DNA of 64,000 bases, from positions 3,225,958 through 3,289,957 of the forward strand of contig NZ_JAKVOI010000001.1 in the NCBI RefSeq assembly GCF_022482905.1, given 5' to 3'. Numbering within the stretch: position 1 is the stretch's first letter; the number at the start of each line of letters is the position of its first letter. The stretch comes from Clostridium sp. (GTDB lineage: Bacteria > Bacillota > Clostridia > Clostridiales > Clostridiaceae). The notes below the pieces were generated by a model, which saw only the letters and a program-made list of their open reading frames with translations, did not search any database and was not told the origin of the DNA. Both the position numbers and the translations under genes were made by a program. Below are positions 44,139 through 53,678 of this stretch, one piece after another.

Positions 44139-45038
44139 ATGGATGAAAATTTAAAAGGACAAAAATATGGATTAGAAAATAATTTTTTGTGGTCCAGATT
44201 CAGGAATTTACTGAATCCAAAATGGACGTTGATCTGGATTCCAGGATTGTTTGTACTGCTGTTTACGTTTATTCCTATATTGAAATTATTCAAATTGAGT
44301 TTTGTAGATCAGGATGGGTTTACATTAAAGTACCTATCTATGGTTTTTACACAGAAAATATATTTTCAGGTTATATTGCTTACGTTGAAAACTGGATTTT
44401 TAATAACAATAATATCCATTTTACTGGCATATCCTGTAGCTTATTTTATTGTGAAGACAAAATCTTCCAGAGCAAAAAGATTGGTTCTTCTTATAATTAT
44501 GATACCATTTTGGATTAGCTTGCTGGTTCGTACTTTTTCATGGATAATAATTCTTCAGGATCAGGGCATATTGAATTCCTTTCTTATTCATATCGGATTG
44601 ATAGACAAGCCAATGCATCTGCTGTACAATACTATATCTGTAACAATTGGTATGGTTCATGTTTTATTTCCATTTATGGTCTTGAATATTTATTCTTCCA
44701 TGGAGAATATAGACATGCAATTGGTTCAGGTAGCAGAAGTCATGGGAGCAAAGCCGATTAGAGCTTTTTGGCAAATATTTTTTCCGCTGTCAGTTCCAGG
44801 GATATTGTCGGGCTCGATACTTGTATTTGTTCTATCATTAGGGTACTTTATAACCCCTTCATTATTGGGTGGATCAAAAAACATGCTGATTTCGACACTT
44901 ATACAAAATAATATAAGTGCTACGTTGAACTGGCCTCTGGCATCTTCACTTGCACTGGTATTGTTTATAATCACCATGGCACTATTGTCCGTACTTGGGT
45001 TGCTGATGAAAAAATATCATATGATTGGAGATGAGTAG
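44139..45038 (+). CDS. potB: PotB-like ABC transporter permease
   Basis: A 299-residue permease with six helices after a 35-residue cytoplasmic lead. The EAA loop is VAEVMGAKPIRAFWQIFFPLSVPG. The start is ATG 44139, 9 nt after GGAGGG; the upstream ATG at 44118 precedes that site. The stop is three bases before the next ATG. Confidence 0.92.
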   Translation: MDENLKGQKYGLENNFLWSRFRNLLNPKWTLIWIPGLFVLLFTFIPILKLFKLSFVDQDGFTLKYLSMVFTQKIYFQVILLTLKTGFLITIISILLAYPVAYFIVKTKSSRAKRLVLLIIMIPFWISLLVRTFSWIIILQDQGILNSFLIHIGLIDKPMHLLYNTISVTIGMVHVLFPFMVLNIYSSMENIDMQLVQVAEVMGAKPIRAFWQIFFPLSVPGILSGSILVFVLSLGYFITPSLLGGSKNMLISTLIQNNISATLNWPLASSLALVLFIITMALLSVLGLLMKKYHMIGDE

Positions 45039-45040
45039 TA

Positions 45041-45817
45041 ATGTGGTTGCCTATAGTTGTAATTGTCGTATTGTTCTTTCTTATAGCACCTGTATTTGTA
45101 CTTATACCATTATCATTTACTTCTTTGACTTATTTTAAGTTTCCACCTCCAGGTTTTTCAACACAATGGTATAGAGCATTTTTCGACAACAGTCAATGGA
45201 TGGAATGCTTTGGAAGAAGCATCGAAATATCCATACTGACGGTAATACTTTCGCTTGTTATAGGTACTATGGCTGCAGCGGCAGTTACTAGAATAGAATT
45301 TAAATATAAAGAAATTTTTATGGCATTTATGGTCATGCCTATGGTTATTCCTGTAATTATAATAAGCATAGCATTGTATAATGCTTTTTCTCCCCTAAGA
45401 TTGACTGATACTATACAGGGTATAGTGCTTGCGCATACACTACTTTCCATACCAATGGTATTTGTAACTGTGATGACAGGTCTCAAAGGGGTTGATAGAA
45501 ATATAGAACTGGCTGCCATGGGTTTGGGTTCCAGGTATATTGGCGTATTTTTTCATATAACACTGCCTCAAATAAAGGCCAGTATGCTGTCTGCGGCAAT
45601 ATTTGCCTTCAGTACCTCAATAGATGAAGTAACTGTAACTATGTTTATAGCCGGTGCAAATACCAAGACTCTTCCTGTTGCAATGTGGGAGAGCATGAGA
45701 AACAATATAGCTCCGGATATAGCTGCAGTATCAACAATATTGATAGGTATAACATTGTTGATGCTTGGTATACAGGGAATCATGAAGAGCAGAGTTGCCA
45801 AAATAAAACAGAATTAA
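45041..45817 (+). CDS. potC: PotC-like ABC transporter permease
   Basis: A 258-residue six-helix permease partner of PotB. The EAA loop is LAAMGLGSRYIGVFFHITLPQIK; the segment FAFSTSIDEVTVTMFIAG is conserved in PotC. It begins two bases after the potB stop and a terminator ends the operon. Confidence 0.92.
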   Translation: MWLPIVVIVVLFFLIAPVFVLIPLSFTSLTYFKFPPPGFSTQWYRAFFDNSQWMECFGRSIEISILTVILSLVIGTMAAAAVTRIEFKYKEIFMAFMVMPMVIPVIIISIALYNAFSPLRLTDTIQGIVLAHTLLSIPMVFVTVMTGLKGVDRNIELAAMGLGSRYIGVFFHITLPQIKASMLSAAIFAFSTSIDEVTVTMFIAGANTKTLPVAMWESMRNNIAPDIAAVSTILIGITLLMLGIQGIMKSRVAKIKQN

Positions 45818-45828
45818 ATTCAACTTTT

Positions 45829-45856
45829 AAAACTGATGCATGGGCATCAGTTTTTT
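45829..45856 (+). terminator. Terminator after the Pot-type operon
   Basis: AAAACTGATGC (45829-45839) and GCATCAGTTTT (45844-45854) form an 11-bp stem with a 4-nt loop and a T run. Confidence 0.85.
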
Positions 45857-45933
45857 CATGCAGCCACAATTTTCTATCATGTTGTGTTAAAATTTTAATA
45901 TAGTAGGATTATATATGAGGGTGTGTATGAATT

Positions 45934-47151
45934 ATGATAGTTAATTGTGGAAATGTAAACACGTTGCCTTATGCTGATAAGTTGAAACTTGTAGCCGGTA
46001 AAAACGGATTGGATAGAGTAATAAAGTGGGTTCACTACCTTGAAAATCCAGATTACATTATGTGGTTGAAAGGTGGAGAATTAGTCTTAATAACAGGTAT
46101 ACTTATACAAGACAAGCCTAATGAACTTGTAAAGATTGTAAATGATTTAAATAGTAAAAATGTAGCTGGTCTTGTTATAAATGTAGGTCCATATATTGAC
46201 AGAACTCCGAAGGAAGTAATAGATGCTGCAAACTCCTTTGATTTTCCAATATTTGAACTGCCTTTTAATATAAGGTTTATTGATATAAGTCAAAGTATAT
46301 GCAAGGCTATTTTTATGAGCAGAATTGAGCAGGAATCCATGAACAATTTTATGAAAAAGATAATTTATGGTGATGTAGACTTCAACAGTCAGGAGATTGT
46401 AAACAGAGCGGTTTTTTATGGATATAGCCCCCGATCGGCTTATTGTACATTTGTCATATTGATAAATAATTTTACTGATTTTATTATAAAAAGTGGAACC
46501 TGGGATGAAGAAATTGCATATAGATTTGTACAGCAAGTTAATCAAATAATAGCTGATGTCATGGATATATATGATAAAAATACAATCCGGATAGTTGAAA
46601 ATAATTCTATAATAGTAATGTTTGCTGTTGATAATATTAAGAAGGACAAGATTAATTCCATTGCATATGAATTAATCAAGAGAATATCTTACAAAATAAA
46701 AGATATTGATATAAACATTGGTATAAGCAATTTGTGGATTAATTTAAAAAATCTTAGAAACAGTGTGGATAATGCACAGAAAGCTTTAAAGATTTTAAGA
46801 ATAGTTAAAAACAAAGATGGAATACTTAACTACAATAATATAGGAATATACAGATTGTTGTTTGAAATAGAAAAGAAGAATGAAATGAAAATATTTTATA
46901 AGGAGACACTTGGAAAATTAATTGATTATGATATGAAAAATTCTACAAGATTGGTTGAAACTCTTAAGACATATATAGACAATAACTGTAACTTATTAAA
47001 TACTGCTAATTGCCTTTTTATACATAAAAATACATTAAAGTACAGAATCAAAAGAATAGAGGAAATTTCTGGATGCAATCTTAAAAGTATAGACGATTTA
47101 TTAAATTTTGATATGGCTTTTAAAATAAACGATTTTATAACATGTATCTAA
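45934..47151 (+). CDS. PucR-family transcriptional regulator
   Basis: A 405-residue activator. Residues 5-120 are the PucR sensor domain (KLVAGKNGLDRVIKWVHYLENPDYIMWLKGGELVLITG), the middle is GGDEF-like without catalytic residues, and the C-terminus is a PucR helix-turn-helix (LVETLKTYIDNNCNLLNTANCLFIHKNTLKYRIKRIEEISG). Family members respond to purine, GABA or amino-acid signals. It lies between the Pot-type importer and a GABA-type aminotransferase, and probably controls both. Confidence 0.9.
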   Translation: MIVNCGNVNTLPYADKLKLVAGKNGLDRVIKWVHYLENPDYIMWLKGGELVLITGILIQDKPNELVKIVNDLNSKNVAGLVINVGPYIDRTPKEVIDAANSFDFPIFELPFNIRFIDISQSICKAIFMSRIEQESMNNFMKKIIYGDVDFNSQEIVNRAVFYGYSPRSAYCTFVILINNFTDFIIKSGTWDEEIAYRFVQQVNQIIADVMDIYDKNTIRIVENNSIIVMFAVDNIKKDKINSIAYELIKRISYKIKDIDINIGISNLWINLKNLRNSVDNAQKALKILRIVKNKDGILNYNNIGIYRLLFEIEKKNEMKIFYKETLGKLIDYDMKNSTRLVETLKTYIDNNCNLLNTANCLFIHKNTLKYRIKRIEEISGCNLKSIDDLLNFDMAFKINDFITCI

Positions 47152-47318
47152 AAGAACAAATAGAATACTTTATAATTGTCTCCTAGGTATATATTAATAT
47201 CAATGACAATGTGTTAAATTATATATGAAGTAATTAATAAATTAATAAATTATAACACTGTTAAGAAACAATTTATTAATTATAAAATTATAAGGTATGA
47301 TATTTGGAGGGATTAGAA

Positions 47319-48692
47319 ATGATTGAGGAAAGTAATGCAAAAATCGTAACGGAGATTCCAGGTCCTAAATCGAAGAAATTAATAAAAAAGAGGGAAAAAT
47401 ATGTAGCTAAAGGGGTTAGTTGTTCTGCACCCATATTTGTAGATGAAGCAAAAGGAGCGCTTATAAAAGATATAGACGGAAATGTGTTTGTTGATTTTGC
47501 AGGAGCTATAGGAGTGCAGAATATTGGACATAGGGACGATGGAGTAGTTGAAGCTGTAAAAGCACAGCTTGACAAATATATTCACCCATGTTTTCATTCA
47601 AATATGTACGAGCCATATATTGCACTTTCAGAAAAGCTTGTAGAAATTACTCCAGGCAATTATCCGAAAAAGGCAATGCTTTCAAATAGTGGTGCCGAGG
47701 CCGTAGAAAATGCTATTAAAATAGCAAGGGCATACACAAAAAAAACCGGTATTATTTCACTTAACGGATCTTTTCATGGCAGGACTAATCTCACAATGTC
47801 CATAACAAGTAAATATAAGCCATATAAAAATGGGTTCGGGCCTTTTTCAACAGAAACTTATAAGACTGAAGCTGCGTACTGCTATAGATGTCCACTTGGA
47901 TGTAAATATCCTGAATGTGGTATAGCTTGTGCAGAAAAATTGAGGACCATGTTAAAAACTGTTGTATCAAAAGATATGATAGCTTGTCTTATAGCAGAAC
48001 CCGTACAAGGAGAAGGGGGTTTTTTAGTACCGCCGAAAGAATATTTCCAGAAGCTTCAAGAGATATGCAATGAAAATGATATAGTGTTTATAATTGATGA
48101 GGTACAGGCTGGGTTTGCAAGAACGGGTAAATTGTTTGCACATGAGCATTTTGATGTTGAGGCTGATATAATAACTATGTCCAAATCCATAGCAAATGGA
48201 ATTCCGCTGAGCGCAGTTGTAGGAAAAGCTGAAATTATGGATGCTGCATGTGTTGGAGGAATTGGAGGAACATACGGAGGCAGTCCGCTGGGATGTGTTG
48301 CGGCACTCAAAGTTATAGAAAAAATAAAAAAAGATAGCCTTTGTGACAGGGCCAATGAAGTTGGTAAATATATATTAGATAAACTTAATGAAATGAAAAA
48401 AGAGTATGGTGTAATAGGAGACGTAAGAGGTCTTGGAGCCATGATTGGTCTGGAATTTGTAAAGGATAGGAGCACAAAGGAACCTTATGGAGAAATTGTA
48501 AAGAATATCGTAGATTATTGCTTTAAACATGGAGTTATATTTTTAAATGCCGGATTGTTCGGCAATGTAATCAGATTTCTTCCACCGCTTGTGATAACAC
48601 ATGATCAACTTGAATATGGACTCAAGGTGCTTGAAGATGCAATTGGCAAATTCAGTATACAAGAACAAGTAAAATATAAAAGTATTGTTTAG
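47319..48692 (+). CDS. 4-aminobutyrate-type aminotransferase (class III)
   Basis: A 457-residue PLP enzyme most like GabT: DFAGAIGVQNIGHRDDGVVEAVK, SNSGAEAVENAIKIARAYT, SFHGRTNLTMSIT, IDEVQAGFARTGK and the PLP lysine in TMSKSIANGIPLS. A CYRCPLGCKYPECGIAC insert is typical of GabT in Firmicutes. ATG 47319 is 7 nt after GGAGGG. It would transaminate GABA or 5-aminovalerate to the semialdehyde. Shares an upstream 15-mer with the importer operon. Confidence 0.88.
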   Translation: MIEESNAKIVTEIPGPKSKKLIKKREKYVAKGVSCSAPIFVDEAKGALIKDIDGNVFVDFAGAIGVQNIGHRDDGVVEAVKAQLDKYIHPCFHSNMYEPYIALSEKLVEITPGNYPKKAMLSNSGAEAVENAIKIARAYTKKTGIISLNGSFHGRTNLTMSITSKYKPYKNGFGPFSTETYKTEAAYCYRCPLGCKYPECGIACAEKLRTMLKTVVSKDMIACLIAEPVQGEGGFLVPPKEYFQKLQEICNENDIVFIIDEVQAGFARTGKLFAHEHFDVEADIITMSKSIANGIPLSAVVGKAEIMDAACVGGIGGTYGGSPLGCVAALKVIEKIKKDSLCDRANEVGKYILDKLNEMKKEYGVIGDVRGLGAMIGLEFVKDRSTKEPYGEIVKNIVDYCFKHGVIFLNAGLFGNVIRFLPPLVITHDQLEYGLKVLEDAIGKFSIQEQVKYKSIV

Positions 48693-48720
48693 TAGTTTTG
48701 CCTTGTAAAATTTTAGATAA

Positions 48721-48758
48721 AAAAGAAGTACATTTAATCTAATAGGTGTACTTCTTTT
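48721..48758. terminator. Bidirectional terminator
   Basis: AAAAGAAGTACA (48721-48732) pairs with TGTACTTCTTTT (48747-48758) between convergent genes. Confidence 0.85.
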
Positions 48759-48779
48759 TATACTATAAATAATCAAGGC

Positions 48780-49394
48780 TTATTTTGGCAAATGAGAAGT
48801 ATCATTTATGGTATATATCATTGGACTTAAATTATCATCAAAAATTATTTTGGACACAGAGGTATTTAAAAGTACAATTTTATGGTACATTGAAAGTTCC
48901 CAGTCAAATAATGCCACTAATCCGGCTTTTATTATTCCGCCGTGGGCTACTACTGCGATCTTTTTATGGCTATTTTTGTTCACAATATCCATTAAAACAC
49001 CTCTGGCTCTTTTGCAGGCATTTTTCAGACTTAAGTCTCCACCGCATAATGGTGCTTCTTCGGTATCGGTTTTCCACCTTATGTATTCTTTTTCGTAATT
49101 AGTAAGAATTTCTCTGGAAGTTAGTCCTTCCCATTTGCCATAATTGATTTCGCGTAAGTTATTTGCTATCATAGGCTGTTTACCAGTATTTTCTGAAATT
49201 ATTTCAGCAGTTTTTCTGGCACGTTTTAATGGACTTGAATAAATATAATCAAAATTTCCATTTAGATGCCTGGCAAGATATTCAGCTTGAGTTATTCCAT
49301 CCGGTGCAAGCTCTATATCTGAGCATCCCTGAAATTTACCAAGTGTATTCCATTCTGTTTGACCGTGTCTTATCAATAATAATTCAGTTTGCAT
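48780..49394 (-). CDS. Histidine phosphatase family protein (phosphoglycerate mutase/CobC-like)
   Basis: A 204-residue phosphatase. The phosphohistidine motif LLIRHGQTEWN is at residues 5-15; YSSPLKRARKTAEII, NYGKWEGL and the second catalytic histidine VVAHGGIIK follow. ATG 49394 is preferred over the upstream GTG since GGGAGATG precedes it. Alpha-ribazole phosphatase is one possibility, but no cobalamin genes are near. Confidence 0.88.
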   Translation of the reverse strand: MQTELLLIRHGQTEWNTLGKFQGCSDIELAPDGITQAEYLARHLNGNFDYIYSSPLKRARKTAEIISENTGKQPMIANNLREINYGKWEGLTSREILTNYEKEYIRWKTDTEEAPLCGGDLSLKNACKRARGVLMDIVNKNSHKKIAVVAHGGIIKAGLVALFDWELSMYHKIVLLNTSVSKIIFDDNLSPMIYTINDTSHLPK

Positions 49395-49544
49395 TGCTAC
49401 ATCTCCCACGTATTTTATGATTAAATACTAGAATATTTTATACTGCAAGTCAATAAAAATAAACATATAATTCGAATGCTTGATCATTTTGTTGACAAAA
49501 TCAATTTTAATATGTTAATATTTAAATTAATTGAATATTTGATT

Positions 49545-49697
49545 CTTATCAAGAGAGGCAGAGGGACTGGCCCTATGATGCCCGGCAACCTGAACATGGT
49601 TTTCAACGGTGCCAATTCCAGCAGGTACATACCTGAAAGATGAGAAAGTGTATAAAAAAACTTTCTTGTAATTTTAAGCAGGAGGTTTTTTATTTTA
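49545..49697 (+). ncRNA. SAM-I (S-box) riboswitch with terminator
   Basis: The leader shows the S-box signature: CTTATCAAGAGAGGCAGAGG, GACTGGCCC, GATGCCCGGCAACC, GGTGCCAATTCCAGCAG, a P4 hairpin CAGGTACATACCTG and the closing GATGAG (aptamer about 49545-49646). Downstream an AACTT-CTTG/CAGGAGGTT stem followed by TTTTTTATTTT (to 49697) is the probable terminator. High S-adenosylmethionine would switch off the hcy operon. The first gene lies 170 bp further on. Confidence 0.95.
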
Positions 49698-49867
49698 TAA
49701 TCAGATTAGTTCTTTTTAGGTGTGAAATGATAATTTGTAAGTTGTAGTATATTATTAAATTTAGCTTAATTGACTTTTCACCATAAAAGTTAAAAGATTA
49801 TAAAAGATTGGAATTAAAAATCATCCTGCAGAAAAATATTTAGATAATTATATTTTAGGAGGACGTT

Positions 49868-50083
49868 ATGAATATAAAGGTAAATGGAGAAGACAAGAAT
49901 ATAAAGGATGGAGTAACAGTAACTGAAATTTTGAAAATTGAAAATGTTGAAATGCCTGATATGGTTTCAGTACAATTGAATGATGAATTTGTAGATAGAG
50001 ATAAATTTTCCGATACTGTATTAAAAGAAAATGATAAGATAGATTTCTTGTATTTCATGGGAGGTGGAGCTCTTGGATTTTAA
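49868..50083 (+). CDS. hcyS: Sulfur carrier protein HcyS (ThiS-like)
   Basis: A 71-residue ubiquitin-fold carrier. The C-terminus reads YFMGGGALGF: the di-glycine that must form the thiocarboxylate is masked by four residues. That fits HcyS of the Wolinella-type methionine pathway, whose tail is removed by the JAMM protease HcyD. AGGAGG lies upstream of the ATG. It overlaps hcyF. The alternative, ThiS for thiamine, is less likely because the operon encodes sulfite reductase and MetY. Confidence 0.85.
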   Translation: MNIKVNGEDKNIKDGVTVTEILKIENVEMPDMVSVQLNDEFVDRDKFSDTVLKENDKIDFLYFMGGGALGF

Positions 50084-50903
50084 TGAAGAGCAAATCGAAA
50101 GATATTCAAGACATATAATATTGTCTGAAGTTGGAGTAGAAGGACAGGAAAAGCTCCTCAATTCAAAAGTACTCATCATAGGTACAGGCGGACTTGGAGC
50201 ACCTGCGGCAATGTATCTTGCTGCTGCAGGTATAGGAACTATTGGACTTGTAGATGGAGATGTAGTTGATTTGTCCAATCTTCAAAGACAGATAATACAT
50301 CAGACGAAAGATGTAGGGAAACCTAAAGTGCAATCCGGGAAGGAAACCATAAACGAGTTAAATCATGATGTAAATGTAATAACCTATGATGAACTTGTAG
50401 ATTCACACAATATTTTGGATATAATAGAGGATCAGAACTATGATTTTATAATAGACGGTACAGATAATTTTCCAGCCAAATTTTTGATAAATGATGCCTG
50501 CGTACTTTCCAAGAAGCCATTTTCGCATGGCGGCATAATAAGATTTCAGGGACAACTAACTACCTACATACCTGACAATGGGACTCCTTGCTACAGATGT
50601 ATTTTTCAATCACCACCTCCAGCTGGTGTAGTACCTACATGCAGGGAGGCAGGAGTACTTGGTGTTATGGGTGGAGTGATAGGATCGCTTCAGGCAACCG
50701 AAGCTCTTAAATATATCCTTGGACTTGGAGGTAATCTTGCTGGATATCTTCTAACGTACAATGCACTGACAATGCAGTTCAGAAAAATAAAAGTCGGTAA
50801 AAATAAAAAATGTGGAATATGTGGCGAGCATCCTACTATAAAAAATCTTATAGACTATGAGCAGGCTGCTTGTGATCTAAAAACCGGAAGTTTAAAAGGG
50901 TGA
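50073..50903 (+). CDS. hcyF: E1-like adenylyltransferase HcyF (ThiF/MoeB family)
   Basis: A 276-residue enzyme that adenylates the C-terminal glycine of HcyS. I choose TTG 50073, 5 nt after GGGAGGTGG; GTG 50064 overlaps that site. Nucleotide-binding GTGGLGAPAAMYLAAAG, the DGDVVDLSNLQRQ segment, DGTDNFPAKFLIND and two zinc CxxC pairs (CYRC, CGIC) are present. Overlaps the hcyS end. Confidence 0.88.
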   Translation: MDFNEEQIERYSRHIILSEVGVEGQEKLLNSKVLIIGTGGLGAPAAMYLAAAGIGTIGLVDGDVVDLSNLQRQIIHQTKDVGKPKVQSGKETINELNHDVNVITYDELVDSHNILDIIEDQNYDFIIDGTDNFPAKFLINDACVLSKKPFSHGGIIRFQGQLTTYIPDNGTPCYRCIFQSPPPAGVVPTCREAGVLGVMGGVIGSLQATEALKYILGLGGNLAGYLLTYNALTMQFRKIKVGKNKKCGICGEHPTIKNLIDYEQAACDLKTGSLKG

Positions 50904-50909
50904 TAAATT

Positions 50910-51320
50910 ATGATTTATATAGATAGATTGGAGTATGAAAAAATTATAGAGCAGGCAAGAAGAGAATTACCGGATGAATGCTGTGGTTATCTTGCTGGAA
51001 ATAAGTCCGGAGCAGATATATTTATAAAAGAGGTATATGCTCTGACCAATATAGACCACAGTAATGAACACTTTTCAATGGATCCAAAAGAACAGTTCAA
51101 TGTTATAAAGTCCATTAGAAAAAAAGGATTGGAGGTGATAGGAAACTACCATTCCCATCCTGAATCTCCATCCAGGCCTTCTGAAGAGGATAAAAGGCTT
51201 GCATTTGACCCTAATATACTCTATGGGATTTTATCACTGCAAAAGCAGGAGCCTGTATTTAACTTATTTAAGATAAGTAAAGATAAAATTGTTGAAAAAC
51301 TTGCGTACAAGGTCAGTTAA
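50910..51320 (+). CDS. hcyD: JAMM metalloprotease HcyD
   Basis: A 136-residue Mov34/MPN zinc protease. The JAMM motif is complete: E in LPDECCGYL, then NYHSHPESPSRPSEEDK (H-S-H-P, seven residues, S, two residues, D). In the described pathway it trims the HcyS tail to expose Gly-Gly. Six bases after hcyF. Confidence 0.88.
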   Translation: MIYIDRLEYEKIIEQARRELPDECCGYLAGNKSGADIFIKEVYALTNIDHSNEHFSMDPKEQFNVIKSIRKKGLEVIGNYHSHPESPSRPSEEDKRLAFDPNILYGILSLQKQEPVFNLFKISKDKIVEKLAYKVS

Positions 51321-51353
51321 TTATTAATATAAATTTTGGGAGGTGTATTTTAT

Positions 51354-53666
51354 ATGATAGATATAAGTCAGGATAATTATAAGGCAATAGAAAGTATAAA
51401 AGACAAGTCTGAGCAATATGAAAGAAAAGATATAGATCCAGTCAGGTTCAAGGCATTCAGAGTGTCGATGGGAGTATATGAACAGAGAAAAAAGGAAACT
51501 TACATGGTAAGAACTAGAATACCAGGTGGGGTTATAAGCCTAAAGCAATTTCAATGTCTAAGTGAACTTGCCAAAAAATATGCAGGAGGAAAGTTGAAAT
51601 TTACATCGAGGCAGGATATTCAGTTCCATAGTGTTGACCTGAAAGATGCATATCCGATAATGAAATCTCTCATAGATGCAGGTATAATAACAAAAGGTAC
51701 AGGAGGAAATACTGTAAGAAATATCGAGTGTTCACCGTTGTCGGGAGTTTCACTTGATGATGTGTTTGATGTAACGCCATATATGAAGGCTGCTACCAAC
51801 TATCTGATAAAGGATCCTACTACCATGAATATGCCGAGAAAGTACAAGATAGCCTTTTCCAATAGTCCGGCTGATACAGGCAATGCAACAATATCGGATC
51901 TTGGATTTATTGCCAGGATTGTAGACGGAAAAAGAGGATTTGAGTTGTATGGAGGCGGCGGATTCGGCGGAAGCCCGAGGGTATCACTCAAGCTTAGAGA
52001 TTTTGTGAATGCAGAAGATATTCTCTACTATATTCAGGCAATGAAGAATTTATTTGAGGCAGAAGGGGACCGAACCAACAAGAATAAGGCTAGAATAAGA
52101 TTCATAGTAATGAGACTTGGTGAGAAGAAATTTATAGAAAGATTCGATGAAGAAGTAGACAAATTGAAATCGACAGGTGGCCTGGATGTTCATGTAGATG
52201 AAGATGAATTCATATTGAATCATACATCACAGGTTGTGGAGGATGTCAAAATATCTGGAGAACTTGGCAATATACTGTTTCCTCAGAAACAGGCTGGATA
52301 TTACTCGGTTTATGTACATCCACAGAGCGGGAACCTGAATGCCGGCAATTTGGATGAGGTTCTGGATTTTGTCAAAAACCTGGACTATGAAATATCAATC
52401 AGGGTAACAAACACGCAGGGATTTTTTATAAGAGATTTAAAAGAACAGGATGCACAAAAACTTATTCCTGTGATAGATAAATTTACTTCAAGATATAACA
52501 TGGATAATTCACTGACCTGTGTTGGTGCATCTACCTGTCAGCTTGGACTTTGTCTTTCCCAGAATTTATTGAAGGGAATCAAGGAAAGATTTAAAGAAGC
52601 ACCATCAGATATAAAAGCTGCGCTTCCAAGGATGTACATATCAGGATGTCCAAATTCATGTGCACAGCATGAAAAAGGGGCAATAGGACTTCATGGAAGA
52701 GCCAAGAGAACAAAAGAAGGACTTATACCAATGTATTCAGTATCACTTGGAGGAAAGGTTGGATCAAATTCAGCCAGAATGGGTGAAGACTATGGAGATA
52801 TTCCGGCCAAAAAAATTCCGGATTTCCTCTATGAACTTGCAGGTTTAAAGGTGAACTCTGGATATGAGGATTTTTATAAGTTTTTAAACGGCAAAGCATC
52901 AGATATAAAGGAACTTATAGGCAAATATACTAATATAGATGAGTTTATCAACGAAATTGACATCTATTTTGACTTTGGTTCTTGTGAGAGATTTTCCTTA
53001 AAAGGACGTGGTCCGGGAGAATGCAGCAGCGGTGTCATGGATGTTATAAGACTTGATCTTTCCAATGCAGGAGATTATCTTGAAAAATACAGAAAAACGA
53101 ACAAGAACTTGGATTTGTACTCTTCAGCGGTATCTTCAGCACGAACTCTTCTGGTTTTAAGAGGTGTAGATACTAACAAGGACAGAGAAATATTTGAGCA
53201 GTTCATAAAGAATTTTGTAGATGAAGGATACTTGAAAGCTTCCATAAAGGAATTGTTCCAGAGTCTTATAGATTACAAGATGGGTGACCTGGACAATTTA
53301 CACGATAAACTGCCGGAGGTGGAATATCTGTATAATAAAGTCAAGGCAATGTATGAGTCCTTAAATGGCAAATTGGATATAACTCTTCCCAAAGAAGAGA
53401 GTGTTCAGCTGAAGGATGAAAACAAAAATGATGGTGAAAAAGGTTATAAGATAATTGATTTCAGGGGAGTAAAATGTCCTATAAATTTTGTAAAGGTAAA
53501 AATTGAACTTTCCAAAATCAAGTCAGGAGAAACAAGAGGATTTTACCTTGATGACGGGGAACCGATAAGCAATGTTCCTCAAAGTGTAAAGAAAGAAGGA
53601 CATAAGATAATTTCGATAGATACAAATTATGATGGATACAATTTACTCGTTGTAGAAAAGAAGTAG
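51354..53666 (+). CDS. Nitrite/sulfite reductase fused to a C-terminal TusA domain
   Basis: A 770-residue protein starting at ATG 51354 behind GGGAGGTG. Two ferredoxin-like halves surround the siroheme-Fe4S4 site: C-x5-C in CVGASTCQLGLC and C-x3-C in ISGCPNSCAQ. Sulfite reductase makes sulfide for HcyS thiocarboxylate in this pathway. The last 75 residues are a TusA/SirA domain (IIDFRGVKCPINFVKVKIEL, persulfide Cys708), so the enzyme may pass sulfur to its own relay cysteine. The intervening region (about 520-690) is helical. Confidence 0.9.
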   Translation: MIDISQDNYKAIESIKDKSEQYERKDIDPVRFKAFRVSMGVYEQRKKETYMVRTRIPGGVISLKQFQCLSELAKKYAGGKLKFTSRQDIQFHSVDLKDAYPIMKSLIDAGIITKGTGGNTVRNIECSPLSGVSLDDVFDVTPYMKAATNYLIKDPTTMNMPRKYKIAFSNSPADTGNATISDLGFIARIVDGKRGFELYGGGGFGGSPRVSLKLRDFVNAEDILYYIQAMKNLFEAEGDRTNKNKARIRFIVMRLGEKKFIERFDEEVDKLKSTGGLDVHVDEDEFILNHTSQVVEDVKISGELGNILFPQKQAGYYSVYVHPQSGNLNAGNLDEVLDFVKNLDYEISIRVTNTQGFFIRDLKEQDAQKLIPVIDKFTSRYNMDNSLTCVGASTCQLGLCLSQNLLKGIKERFKEAPSDIKAALPRMYISGCPNSCAQHEKGAIGLHGRAKRTKEGLIPMYSVSLGGKVGSNSARMGEDYGDIPAKKIPDFLYELAGLKVNSGYEDFYKFLNGKASDIKELIGKYTNIDEFINEIDIYFDFGSCERFSLKGRGPGECSSGVMDVIRLDLSNAGDYLEKYRKTNKNLDLYSSAVSSARTLLVLRGVDTNKDREIFEQFIKNFVDEGYLKASIKELFQSLIDYKMGDLDNLHDKLPEVEYLYNKVKAMYESLNGKLDITLPKEESVQLKDENKNDGEKGYKIIDFRGVKCPINFVKVKIELSKIKSGETRGFYLDDGEPISNVPQSVKKEGHKIISIDTNYDGYNLLVVEKK

Positions 53667-53678
53667 TAGGGGGTAATT

